Shown: positions 33,180 to 41,287 of the stretch, piece by piece
Position numbering within the stretch: the first letter of the stretch is position 1
Layout of the letters: each line of letters opens with the position of its first letter
Source of the DNA: Amycolatopsis xylanica
GTDB lineage: Bacteria; Actinomycetota; Actinomycetes; Mycobacteriales; Pseudonocardiaceae
NCBI RefSeq assembly: GCF_900107045.1
Contig: NZ_FNON01000005.1
Coordinates: forward strand, 682,001 to 746,000
DNA length: 64,000 nt
Reading direction: 5' to 3'
The notes under the pieces: generated by a model
What the model saw: the letters and a program-made list of their open reading frames with translations, nothing else
Told to the model about the DNA's origin: nothing
The model's database searches: none
Position numbers and translations under genes: made by a program

Positions 33180-34376
33180 ATGAGCGAGTACGAGATCCGG
33201 ACGCTGGACCCCGCCGAGCACCGCGCCGCGGCCGACCTGTTCCGCGGCACGCTGCACCTCAAGGACCTCACCGACGAGGAGGCCGAGCGGGGCAGGGGGA
33301 GCTACCAGCCTGGACGGTCGATCGGCGCGTTCGACGGCGAACTGGTCGGCACGCTGCGCTCGCTCGATGCCGAGCTGACCGTGCCTGGCGGCCGCCGCGT
33401 CCCGCTCGCCGGGGTGACCAGTGTCGGCGTACGGTCCGATCGGACCAGGCGTGGCCTGATGACCGAACTCATGCGCGCGCAGTTCGCCGACTTCGCCGAA
33501 CGCGGTGTGGTCGCCGCGACCCTCTACGCCTCCGAAGGCTTGATCTACAGCCGGTTCGGCTACGGGATCAGCACGCTCTCCAAGAGCTACTCGATCAACA
33601 CCCGCCGCGCCCAGCTGCATGACGGCGTGCCCGCTAGCGGCGAGATCACCAGGTTGCCGCTCGAAACCGCGCTCGAACAGCTGCCGAAGCTGTACGAGGC
33701 GATGCCGCACACGCGCGCGGGCATGATGACGCGGACCTCCTACTGGTGGGCGGGGTTCGGGCAGATGTGCCGTCAGTCCGACGACCCGATGATCACCGTG
33801 GTCCACCGCGGCGAAGACGGGCCGGACGGGTTCGCGGTCTACTCCGTGCGCCGCCGGTGGCCGGACCCGGCCGTGCTCAGTATCGAAGCGCTGGAATACA
33901 CGAACCCCGGCGCGTTCGCGGGGCTGTGGCGGTACCTGCTCGGTGTCGACCTGGTCGACGAGATCAGGACGCTGTTCCGGCCCGTCGACGAACCGGCCGA
34001 GCTGCTGCTCACCGACCCGCGCCAGTGCACGGTCACGCGGTACGAGGAGGAGTGCTGGACGCGCCTGGTCGACGTCGAAGCGGCGCTGGCGGCGCGCACC
34101 TACACCGGCCCGCCGCTCGTGCTCGAGGTGGTCGATGCCTTCCTTCCTGCCAATTCCGGCCGCTACCGGATCGGCGAGGACGGCGTCGCGCGTACTGACG
34201 AACCCGCCGCGCTGCGCCTGGACGTCGTCGCGCTCGCGATGCTGTACTTCGGCGCCAGGCAGGCGTCCGCGCTGGCGACCGCGGGGCGGGTCGAAGTGCT
34301 CGAACCGGGAGCGGCGGAAGCGGCGGACCTGCTGTTCAGTACGCGGGTGGCGGCCTGGTGCGGTACTTTCTTCTGA
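33180..34376 (+). CDS. Eis-family GNAT N-acetyltransferase, copy 1
   Basis: A 398-residue protein of the Eis (enhanced intracellular survival) family, known for multi-site acetylation of aminoglycosides and other amines. It has two fused GNAT regions and a C-terminal sterol-carrier-like domain. The acetyl-CoA strand and loop is VTSVGVRSDRTRRGLMTELM (VxxxxxRRxG in form). SEGLIYSRFGYG follows, and the C-terminus is AWCGTFF, the carboxylate being part of the Eis active site. ATG 33180 gives MSEYEIR, matching the paralogue's MSEYVVR. Whether it confers aminoglycoside resistance cannot be told. Confidence 0.88.
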   Translation: MSEYEIRTLDPAEHRAAADLFRGTLHLKDLTDEEAERGRGSYQPGRSIGAFDGELVGTLRSLDAELTVPGGRRVPLAGVTSVGVRSDRTRRGLMTELMRAQFADFAERGVVAATLYASEGLIYSRFGYGISTLSKSYSINTRRAQLHDGVPASGEITRLPLETALEQLPKLYEAMPHTRAGMMTRTSYWWAGFGQMCRQSDDPMITVVHRGEDGPDGFAVYSVRRRWPDPAVLSIEALEYTNPGAFAGLWRYLLGVDLVDEIRTLFRPVDEPAELLLTDPRQCTVTRYEEECWTRLVDVEAALAARTYTGPPLVLEVVDAFLPANSGRYRIGEDGVARTDEPAALRLDVVALAMLYFGARQASALATAGRVEVLEPGAAEAADLLFSTRVAAWCGTFF

Positions 34377-34422
34377 CTTGGGCGATCTTGTCCGCCTTGT
34401 CTGCCAGGGAGGTTCCGGGTTG

Positions 34423-34794
34423 GTGCTGCGGACGGTCCTGACCGGGCTGTCGGGCGTGGTCCTGCTCACGGCCTGTTCCGGTGGCGATCCGGCGCCGGTG
34501 GTCACCACGACGACGGTCACGGCTCCGGCCTCCTCGCTGGCGTCGGTGCCGGTCGAGACGACACCGCGGACGAAGGTGTTCGACCACGTCGCGATGGAAC
34601 GCTCGGTCAAGCAGATCCTCACCGAGTCGTACAAGGTCTCCGATGTCGCCGAGGTGACCTGCCCGGCGGACCTCGAAGTCAAGGACGGCCGGATCTTCGA
34701 CTGCGAGGCGAGCGTCGGCGGTGCGCCGAAGCGGGTGCCGATCACGGTGAAGGGCACCGACGGCAACTACGAGGTCGGCGCTCCCGTGAAGTAA
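34423..34794 (+). CDS. DUF4333 lipoprotein
   Basis: A 123-residue lipoprotein with a short signal peptide and lipobox LLTACSG, a Thr/Val-rich linker and a DUF4333 domain with two cysteines (VTCPADLEV, FDCEA). The final segment VPITVKGTDGNYEVG is identical to the one in the DUF4333 protein at 32336-33124, also largely at the DNA level. AGGGAGG at 34406-34412 precedes either TTG 34420 or GTG 34423; GTG is preferred. It lies between two Eis paralogues, so the four genes look like a duplicated pair. Confidence 0.75.
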   Translation: MLRTVLTGLSGVVLLTACSGGDPAPVVTTTTVTAPASSLASVPVETTPRTKVFDHVAMERSVKQILTESYKVSDVAEVTCPADLEVKDGRIFDCEASVGGAPKRVPITVKGTDGNYEVGAPVK

Positions 34795-34835
34795 ACGGGT
34801 GGGCGCGCCCGGATTTCCTTGGCAAGATCGGCTGT

Positions 34836-36047
34836 ATGAGCGAGTACGTGGTGCGCGCGGTGGCCGAAGGCGAAGAGCGGGCGACCCGCGATGTACTGGG
34901 CCGCGCGTTGCATCGCCCGCCGGTCAGTGACGAGCACTGGGCGCGGATCGCTCCGGCGTGGACCGCCGAAGGCAAGTTCGCGGCCTTCGACGGCGACGAG
35001 CCGATCGGGGTGACCAGCTCGTTCACCACCGAGATGCTCGTGCCGGGCGGGCGCCGGTTGCCCTTCGCGGCGGTCGACGGCGTGGGCGTGCGCGCGGACT
35101 GGACGCGGCGCGGGGTGCTGACCGAGCTGATGGCCGCGCAGCTGACCGACTTCGTCGGCCGCGGGCAGGTGCTGGCCGGCTTGCACGCGAGCGAGGCCAC
35201 GATCTACGGCCGATACGGTTATGGCGCGGCCGCGCGCGGGCAGATCTTCGCGATCGATCGCGCCAAGGTGCGCTGGCGCGCGGACGCGCCGCGGCCCGGC
35301 CGGGTCCGGCTGCTCGGTGACGCCGACGCGCTGACGATCGTGCCCGCTTTGTTCCGCTCGATCGGTTCGCTCAGGCCGGGCAACATCGCCAGGCCCGATC
35401 ACTGGTGGCTCAACGACCACGACACACGCGTCCTCGACGGCCACCGGGTGGCCGTCCACTACGGCAGGGACGGCGCCGACGGGTTCGCCACGTTCGTCAC
35501 CGCCACCGAGCGCGCGCCCGTGCTGGCCGAGTGGCGCACGACGATGCAGGTGCGCGAGCTGCACGCGGCGAATCCGGCCGCGCTGGCCGGGCTGTGGCGA
35601 TTCCTGCTGAGCGTCGACCTGGTCCAGACCGCCTACGCGAACGTCAGGCCGATGGACGACACGCTGCCCGCGATGCTCGAAGACCCGCGCGCCTGCCGCA
35701 CGACCGCCATCGAAGACGAACTCTGGCTGCGCCTGCTCGACGTGCCGGCCGCGTTGGACGCGCGCGCCTACGGCCAGGCCGAGCCGGTGGTCATCGAGGT
35801 CGCCGACCGTCACCTGATCGCGAACTCGGGCGCCTACCGCGTCACCCCGGACGGCGCGTCCCGCACCGACGCGCCCGCCGACGTCCGGCTGGACATCGAA
35901 ACGCTCGGGATGCTGTACCTCGGTGGCTGGCGCCCGAGCCTGCTGGCCCGGGCGGGCCGGATCGAGGTCTTCGACGCCGAGGCGCCCGCCCGGCTGGACG
36001 CGCTCTTCCAGACGGCCGCCGAGCCGTGGTGCGGGACGCACTTCTGA
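34836..36047 (+). CDS. Eis-family GNAT N-acetyltransferase, copy 2
   Basis: A 403-residue paralogue of the gene at 33180. It has the same order of parts: MSEYVVRAV, the CoA loop VDGVGVRADWTRRGVLTELM, then ASEATIYGRYGYG, and the C-terminus PWCGTHF in place of CGTFF. It is followed by a third acetyltransferase whose start shares one base with its stop (TGATG). Divergence from copy 1 is considerable, so the duplication is old or the copies were recruited separately. Confidence 0.88.
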   Translation: MSEYVVRAVAEGEERATRDVLGRALHRPPVSDEHWARIAPAWTAEGKFAAFDGDEPIGVTSSFTTEMLVPGGRRLPFAAVDGVGVRADWTRRGVLTELMAAQLTDFVGRGQVLAGLHASEATIYGRYGYGAAARGQIFAIDRAKVRWRADAPRPGRVRLLGDADALTIVPALFRSIGSLRPGNIARPDHWWLNDHDTRVLDGHRVAVHYGRDGADGFATFVTATERAPVLAEWRTTMQVRELHAANPAALAGLWRFLLSVDLVQTAYANVRPMDDTLPAMLEDPRACRTTAIEDELWLRLLDVPAALDARAYGQAEPVVIEVADRHLIANSGAYRVTPDGASRTDAPADVRLDIETLGMLYLGGWRPSLLARAGRIEVFDAEAPARLDALFQTAAEPWCGTHF

Positions 36048-36562
36048 TGACGACGATCAAGCGACTGACCGCGGCCCAGCTCGCGGCCTCGGTGGACGGA
36101 CTCGCCGCGTTGCTGGTCGACGCGGTCGAAGACGGCGCGTCGATCGGCTTCCTCGACCCGGCCGGGCACCTCGAGCTGGTCGCCTGGTGGCAGGACCTGG
36201 TGCCGGGAACCGAGGCCGGTCACGTGATCGTCTTCGCCGCCCGTGAGGACGACGAGATCGTCGGCACCGTCCAATTGCGACGCGCGACGCTCCCCAATGC
36301 CTTACACCGCGCGGAATTGTCGAAGCTCGTGGTGCACCGCAAGGCACGCGGCCGCGGGCTCGGCCGTGTCCTGCTGTCGACGGCCGAGCACGCCGCCCGC
36401 GACCTCGGCATCACGCTTCTGCTGCTGGACACCGAAACCGGCAGCCCAGCCGAGCGGCTCTACCGCGCCACCGGCTGGACCGAGGTCGCCACCGTCCCCG
36501 ACTACGCCCGCGACCCGGCGGGCGTCATGAAGCCGACCACGTTCTTCCGCAAGACCCCGTAG
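36047..36562 (+). CDS. GNAT N-acetyltransferase
   Basis: A 171-residue single-domain GNAT. The acetyl-CoA binding motif A is VVHRKARGRGLGRVLL (Q/RxxGxG/A form), and motif B holds LLLDTETGSPAERLYRATGW. Such stand-alone enzymes acetylate small amines, peptides or antibiotics. It is translationally coupled to the Eis-like gene upstream by a one-base overlap. The substrate is unknown. Confidence 0.87.
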   Translation: MTTIKRLTAAQLAASVDGLAALLVDAVEDGASIGFLDPAGHLELVAWWQDLVPGTEAGHVIVFAAREDDEIVGTVQLRRATLPNALHRAELSKLVVHRKARGRGLGRVLLSTAEHAARDLGITLLLLDTETGSPAERLYRATGWTEVATVPDYARDPAGVMKPTTFFRKTP

Positions 36563-36563
36563 C

Positions 36564-36615
36564 CGGGTCGTGAGTGTTCCGGCCGGTTAGAACCGGCCAT
36601 ACCACTCACGACGTC
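36564..36615 (+). repeat. 52-bp GGTTAGAACC element, intergenic copy 4
   Basis: A palindrome centred on AG at 36589-36590, with arms CGGGTCGTGAGTG-TTCC-GGCCGGTT and the complementary side. It fills the whole gap between two convergent genes, starting two bases after one stop and overlapping the other by two bases. It is the same family as in the pfaA linkers. Confidence 0.9.
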
Positions 36616-37546
36616 AGGCGCTGGGGAGGGCTTTCAGCAGGCGGGTGACCGAGGTGCCGAGGTTCCAGCGCTCGGCGAGTTCCGCGACCCGGTCCGGGTC
36701 GGCGGGAGCCGAGGGCACGGTGTCCGGACGGGACTGCTCGACCGGCGCGTCGACCGCGACGCGCACGACCGTCGGCGCGACCGCGAGGTAGTCCGCCGCG
36801 TCCTGCAGTTTGAGGCGCATCTTGAGCGGCAGGCGGCTGTCCTGGGTGTTCGCGGCCTCGACCAGCGCGGCGAGCGAGCCGAACTGGGTGATCAGCTTCG
36901 CGGCCGTCTTGTCGCCGATGCCCGCGACGCCGGGGAGCCCGTCGGAGGGGTCGCCGCGCAGCGCGGCCATGTCGGCGTAGAGCGGACCGGCCTGCTCGAC
37001 CGGCACGCCGTAGCGCTCGGCGATCTCCGGCGGGCCGAGCACCTCGGCCTTCGCCCAGCCTTTGCCGACGTAGATGACCCGGGCGGTGGTCGGCTCCTCG
37101 CGCACGATCTGGAACAGGTCGCGGTCACCCGAGATGACCTCGACCGGGTCCTTCTTCTCGCGGTGCGCGAGCGCGCCGATGACGTCGTCGGCCTCGTAGC
37201 CAGCGGCCTCGGCGGTGGCCAGCCCGAACGCCTCCAGCAGGTCGAGGATGATCGGGACCTGCGGGGTCAGCGTGTCGGGCACCTCCTCCGAGCCGTCGGT
37301 GACGTCCTCGGCGACGCGCTGCGCCTTGTAGCTCGGCAGCAGGTCCGTGCGGAACTTCGGCCGCCAGTCCGCGTCGAGGCAGGCGACGAGCCGCGTCGGC
37401 CTGCGGTCGGTGAGGATGCGCGCGATCGTGTCGGTGAAGCCGCGCACGGCGTTGACGGGCGTGCCGTCCGGTGCGGTCATGGACTCCGGCAGCGCGTAGA
37501 ACGAACGGAAGTACAGGCTCGCGGAGTCGAGCAGGGCGAGTGTCAC
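36614..37546 (-). CDS. Stand-alone 5'-3' exonuclease (FEN/Pol I N-domain type)
   Basis: A 310-residue protein equal to the 5'-nuclease domain of DNA polymerase I without the polymerase. It has MTLALLDSASLYFRSFYALP at the N-terminus (PIN-like core), GYEADDVIGALA and VISGDRDLFQIV for the metal-binding acidic residues, and the helix-hairpin-helix GLPGVAGIGDKTAAKLI. It acts on flaps in replication or repair. Many actinobacteria have such an extra copy besides Pol I. The start is GTG at 37546. Confidence 0.9.
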   Translation of the reverse strand: MTLALLDSASLYFRSFYALPESMTAPDGTPVNAVRGFTDTIARILTDRRPTRLVACLDADWRPKFRTDLLPSYKAQRVAEDVTDGSEEVPDTLTPQVPIILDLLEAFGLATAEAAGYEADDVIGALAHREKKDPVEVISGDRDLFQIVREEPTTARVIYVGKGWAKAEVLGPPEIAERYGVPVEQAGPLYADMAALRGDPSDGLPGVAGIGDKTAAKLITQFGSLAALVEAANTQDSRLPLKMRLKLQDAADYLAVAPTVVRVAVDAPVEQSRPDTVPSAPADPDRVAELAERWNLGTSVTRLLKALPSA

Positions 37547-37616
37547 GGTGGACAGCTTGCCACGAGTTTCGGGTGTTGACTGGGCGGCATGCCGCCGCTG
37601 ATCGAGATGGCGACGG

Positions 37617-38396
37617 TCAGTCGGCCACGGCGTGCAGGATCGTCTTGAGCTGGAACGGCGTCATGCCGGGGTGTTTGCCCAGGACGCGCGCGACCAGGCC
37701 GGTCACGTGCGCGGCCGCGAAGCTGTTGCCGGTCGCGGTGACCGTGCCGCCGCCCGCCCACGGCACTTCGACCGCGATGCCGGGCGCGCCGAACTCGACC
37801 GGCGGGGAAGGGTTGTAGCGCAACACGAACGGCCCGGTCCCCTCACACGCGGCGACCGAGAACACCGACGCGAACTCGGCCGGGTAGCTCACCGCGGGCA
37901 CGTTGTTGACCGCCGCGATCAGGACCGTGTTGCGGAAGTAGGCGCGGTCGGCGATCTCGTGCAGCGCGGCGAAATGCTCACGGCGCTTGGTGCTCAGGCT
38001 CAGGTTGATCACGCCGATGCCGTGGTCGAGCGCCCAGCGCAGGCCCGCGAGCAGCGCCACGCCGGTCCCGCTGAGCGTCGTGCTCAGCACCCGCACGCTG
38101 TACAGCGCCGCCTCCGGCGCCGCCCGGCGGATGATGCCAGCGCAGGCTGTGCCGTGGCCGAACAGGTCTTCGTGATCGCCGTCGAGCAGCACCGGCTTGC
38201 CATCGACGACTTCCACCGCGACGCCACCGGCGATCGGGCCGACCGCCGTGGTGTCGATCCCGCTGTCGACCACCGCGACCTTCACACCGGCCCCCGTGCT
38301 CGATCCCCACGCCCAGTCGCGGGTGATCTCGCCGGGCAGGCGCGTGGCCGGCGCGGCCGACGGCCGGTCGAACTGCCAGGACCACGCGGGCTTCAT
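37617..38396 (-). CDS. Intracellular subtilisin-like serine protease (S8)
   Basis: A 259-residue S8 peptidase with the full catalytic set: Asp44 in VAVVDSGID, His81 in FGHGTACAG, oxyanion Asn164 and Ser225 in TGNSFAAAHVTG. There is no signal peptide and no propeptide, so it should act in the cytoplasm and be regulated otherwise. The compact form and the GTGVALLAGLRWALDHGI segment recall S8 proteases found beside signalling or peptide-modifying genes. It is the last gene of an operon with a GAF protein (four-base overlap) and a membrane nucleotide cyclase. The target is unknown. Confidence 0.87.
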   Translation of the reverse strand: MKPAWSWQFDRPSAAPATRLPGEITRDWAWGSSTGAGVKVAVVDSGIDTTAVGPIAGGVAVEVVDGKPVLLDGDHEDLFGHGTACAGIIRRAAPEAALYSVRVLSTTLSGTGVALLAGLRWALDHGIGVINLSLSTKRREHFAALHEIADRAYFRNTVLIAAVNNVPAVSYPAEFASVFSVAACEGTGPFVLRYNPSPPVEFGAPGIAVEVPWAGGGTVTATGNSFAAAHVTGLVARVLGKHPGMTPFQLKTILHAVAD

Positions 38397-39118
38397 CGGT
38401 CGCGCCCTGCCGCGTAGCCGAGGAAGGTGCGCAGCAGCGCGTGCGCGGTCTCGCGTTCCTCCGCGCCGAGCCTGCTCAGCGCGGCGAGGTCGGCGGCGAG
38501 CGAAGCGGGTTCCGCGCGCCCGGCGGGTGCCTGCGCGGCGGCGGCCCTGAGCGCCCGCGCGAGATCGGTGCCGTCGACGGCGGTGGCGGCCGCGGTGAAC
38601 AGCAGCCGCCCGAAGTCGGTGAACGCCCGCGTGGTCACCACCGACAACGCCGCCTGCCTGGCCAGCAGCGAGAGCGCCGACAGCGCCAGCCTGCCCGGCG
38701 CGGGATCGAGCAGTTCGAGCACGCCGAGTATCTCGTCGTCGGTGTCGAGCGGGACGGCCACGATCCCGCGCGGCACATAGCCGATCGCCTCGGCGACGTC
38801 GCGCGCGAACCGCGGGTCCTGGCTCACGTCGTCGAGCGCGACCGCCTGGCCGGAACTGACCGCCCAGCCCGCGATCCCGCGCCCGACCGGGATCCGCACC
38901 CCGGTGATGCGCTCGGCGCCAGGCCCGGTCGCCACCCGGAACACGAGCTCGCCGCCGTCGACGAGCGCGACCGAGCCCGCGGTCGCGCCGGTCAGGTGCT
39001 GCGCGGTCGCGACGACCGCCGCGAGCTGCTCGTCCAGCCCGACCGGGGCCAGCGACGGCCCGGTCTCGGCCGCCAGCACGGCCAGCGCGGTGAGCACCTC
39101 AGTCACGGACTCCGGCAC
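38393..39118 (-). CDS. GAF-domain protein
   Basis: A 241-residue soluble protein. Residues about 15-160 are a GAF domain: AAVVATAQHLTGATAGSVALV, then VRIPVGRGIAGWAVSSGQAV and VPLDTDDEILGVLELLD, the last two being hallmark segments. The C-terminal helical region (about 165-241) has no recognised domain. GTG 39118 is chosen for the AAGGGG eight bases upstream; it overlaps the cyclase gene by 20 bases and the protease gene by four. It is probably a small-molecule sensor acting between the cyclase and the protease, but this is inference from gene order. Confidence 0.8.
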   Translation of the reverse strand: MPESVTEVLTALAVLAAETGPSLAPVGLDEQLAAVVATAQHLTGATAGSVALVDGGELVFRVATGPGAERITGVRIPVGRGIAGWAVSSGQAVALDDVSQDPRFARDVAEAIGYVPRGIVAVPLDTDDEILGVLELLDPAPGRLALSALSLLARQAALSVVTTRAFTDFGRLLFTAAATAVDGTDLARALRAAAAQAPAGRAEPASLAADLAALSRLGAEERETAHALLRTFLGYAAGRDR

Positions 39119-41183
39119 CGTGGCCCCCTTCGATCTCCTTGAGCAGGTACGCCTCGACCTGTTCGCTCTTGCCTTTGACGGTGATCGCGCCGAGCCGCTC
39201 GGCGCGCGCGGACGCGGGCAGCCTGCCTCGGGTCGCCGCGCTGAGCACGACCCCGCCGGTCGGCGCCGTGCTTTCCAGCCTGGCGGCGAGGTTGACCGTG
39301 TCGCCGATGGCGGTGAAGTGCCGCATCGCCTCGCTGCCGATGTTGCCGACCAGCGCGGGACCGGTGTTGATGCCGACCCGGAACGCGGGCCAGCCGTCTT
39401 CGGCGATCTCGCCCGCCGCCTCCTGCAAAGCCAAACCCGCCCGTGCGGCACGTAAAGCGTGGTCGTACTGGCGGACCGGGGCGTTGAACAACGCGACCAC
39501 CGCGTCGCCGACGAACTGGGTGATGGTCCCGCCCTCGGCGAGCACACACGGAACGACCGCGCCGTAATAGGTATTGAGCATCGTCACGACGTCCGACGGA
39601 TCCGAACGCTCCGAAAAGGCAGTGAACCCGGCGAGATCGGCGATGAGCACGGTGACTTCGGCCGTCTCGCCGCCGAGCGCCGCCTGCGCCGGGTCGGCGA
39701 TCAGCGCGCCCGCGACGTCGGGGGAAAGGTAGGAGCGGAACAGGCCGTCGAGATGCTGGTACAGCCGCGCGTTCTCGAGCGCGAGTGAGAGCTGCCCGGC
39801 GAGTGAGCGCAGCACGAATCGGTCGTGGGGCGAGAAAGTTCCCTGTGGCCGGTACACCTCGAGCACGCCGGACGCGTGGTCCTTCACGGTCAGCGGCAAC
39901 ACGATCAGGCCGCGCCCGTCCGGTTCGGCGGGCTCACGCGACGCGAGCACGCTCTGCGCGAGGTGCTCCTCGTCGAACTCCATCGCGCCCGCCGCGGTCT
40001 GCAACCGTCCATTGCGGACAATCCGGATCCGCACCTGGTCGCCGCCGAACGCGCCGCGCACCAGGTCCGCGATGGACGTGAGCAGCGGCGCTTCGGCGAG
40101 GCTCACCCGCGCCAGCAGGCCGACGTCCACGAGCGCGCCGAGGCGCCGTGTCTGCTCACGTTCGCGCGCGACGGCGACGGCGCCCTGTTCCAGCACCTCG
40201 GCCTGGCGTTCGGTGAGGCCGAATTCCGCGGCGAGGCGGGCGGTCACCCGGCCGGCCGCGGCGCTGTCGGGGGAGGCGAGCATCGTCTCGGTGAGCGCTT
40301 CCAGCGCGGCCGTGTGCTCGCGGCGGACGTCGTCGAGTGTCTGTTCGAGCGCGACGCTGTTGAACAGCCCGGAGCGGGATCCCTCGCGCTGATAGTGGAT
40401 GTGCGCGCTGTACGCGACGAAGCCGAACGCGGTGAGCATCAGCAGATGCCATTCCCACCAGGACACCGCCCAGTTGCGCGCGTACGCCATCGCGATGAGT
40501 GATTCGGCGAGCAGGACGTACGAGGTGATGACGCTCAGCAGGATCGCGGCCGGGCGGCGGCGGTGGATCAGGAAGAATCGGAGCGCGGCGACCGCGTACA
40601 GCAGTGATCCGGCGGAAGCCACTAGCACGAGTGGCCCATGGGCTTCCGTCGCGGAATGCGTGTGGACGGCGATTCCCGCCCAGCCGGTCGCGGCCAGCAG
40701 GACGATCAAGGTGACGCGTGCGGCGGCCTGCGCGCGCAGCACGCGTTCCGCGCCGGTCTGCGAGAAGTCGATCGCCGACAACGCCGCCACGCCGCTGGCG
40801 ACGAATAACCCGATCGGGGCGGACATCGCGAACCCGAGGTTCGTGCCGTGCACCAGCACGCCGGGGGTGGCGACCGCGTGCACCGCCAGGAACCCGGCCG
40901 CCGCCATGAACGCGAGCGAGACGAGCACCAGCCTGGCGTCCGACCGGGTCCGTGCCTGCTGGTTGATCCGCACCGCGAGCGCGAAGCCGACGGCCGCGAC
41001 CCCGGCGACCAGCCACAGGTGGGAAAGGTGGTCCTCCCAGTGCAGATCGAACTCGGGACGGGCGATGAGCAGCCACAACCCGAGCATCGGCAGTGCCAGA
41101 TGCAGCAACCACATGACGACCGGCAGGCCGGGTCGGGCGCTGGTGGACAGGTCGGCCTCCTTGAACAGTGTTGCGGTACGCAC
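39099..41183 (-). CDS. Membrane-bound class III nucleotidyl cyclase with GAF domain
   Basis: A 694-residue protein with about eight membrane helices (residues 20-265), a coiled segment, a GAF domain (about 345-480) and a C-terminal class III cyclase domain (about 500-685). The metal-binding Asp in VLIADLAGFTAFSE and the Asp in QFVGDAVVALF are present, as are Asn and Arg of GDTVNLAARLE for transition-state binding. However, the two purine-selecting positions, usually Lys and Asp in adenylate cyclases (TKFxGD and RxDYT), are Gln (ITQFVGD) and His (MRHFTAIGD) here, so the nucleotide specificity is open. It is the first gene of a cyclase-GAF-subtilase operon, divergent from pfaD. Confidence 0.87.
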   Translation of the reverse strand: MRTATLFKEADLSTSARPGLPVVMWLLHLALPMLGLWLLIARPEFDLHWEDHLSHLWLVAGVAAVGFALAVRINQQARTRSDARLVLVSLAFMAAAGFLAVHAVATPGVLVHGTNLGFAMSAPIGLFVASGVAALSAIDFSQTGAERVLRAQAAARVTLIVLLAATGWAGIAVHTHSATEAHGPLVLVASAGSLLYAVAALRFFLIHRRRPAAILLSVITSYVLLAESLIAMAYARNWAVSWWEWHLLMLTAFGFVAYSAHIHYQREGSRSGLFNSVALEQTLDDVRREHTAALEALTETMLASPDSAAAGRVTARLAAEFGLTERQAEVLEQGAVAVAREREQTRRLGALVDVGLLARVSLAEAPLLTSIADLVRGAFGGDQVRIRIVRNGRLQTAAGAMEFDEEHLAQSVLASREPAEPDGRGLIVLPLTVKDHASGVLEVYRPQGTFSPHDRFVLRSLAGQLSLALENARLYQHLDGLFRSYLSPDVAGALIADPAQAALGGETAEVTVLIADLAGFTAFSERSDPSDVVTMLNTYYGAVVPCVLAEGGTITQFVGDAVVALFNAPVRQYDHALRAARAGLALQEAAGEIAEDGWPAFRVGINTGPALVGNIGSEAMRHFTAIGDTVNLAARLESTAPTGGVVLSAATRGRLPASARAERLGAITVKGKSEQVEAYLLKEIEGGHGAGVRD

Positions 41184-41236
41184 CGACAGTACGACGGAGC
41201 GTGCGAAAAAATACCTTCCGAGGGCGAACCTCGACC

Positions 41237-41254
41237 GATCTGAGGACGTAGATC
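41237..41254. promoter_or_regulatory. GATCT-N8-AGATC inverted repeat in the pfaD/cyclase intergenic region
   Basis: GATCT (41237-41241) and AGATC (41250-41254) face each other across eight bases, in the middle of the 104-base divergent promoter between the cyclase gene and pfaD. A pair of CCTTCCGA(A/G)GGG copies lies at 41214-41224 and 41266-41277; the second includes the pfaD ribosome binding site. The repeat could be an operator for the whole PUFA operon. No cognate regulator is adjacent. Confidence 0.35.
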
Positions 41255-41287
41255 AGGGAAACCGTCCTTCCGAAGGGTGCTCGCCCT

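Noticed and set aside
41184..41287. SARP-type heptamers upstream of pfaD
   Set aside because: I looked for 11-bp-phased direct repeats like those at 4316 and 8251 and found none, so control of the PUFA operon by the SARP in this window is not supported.
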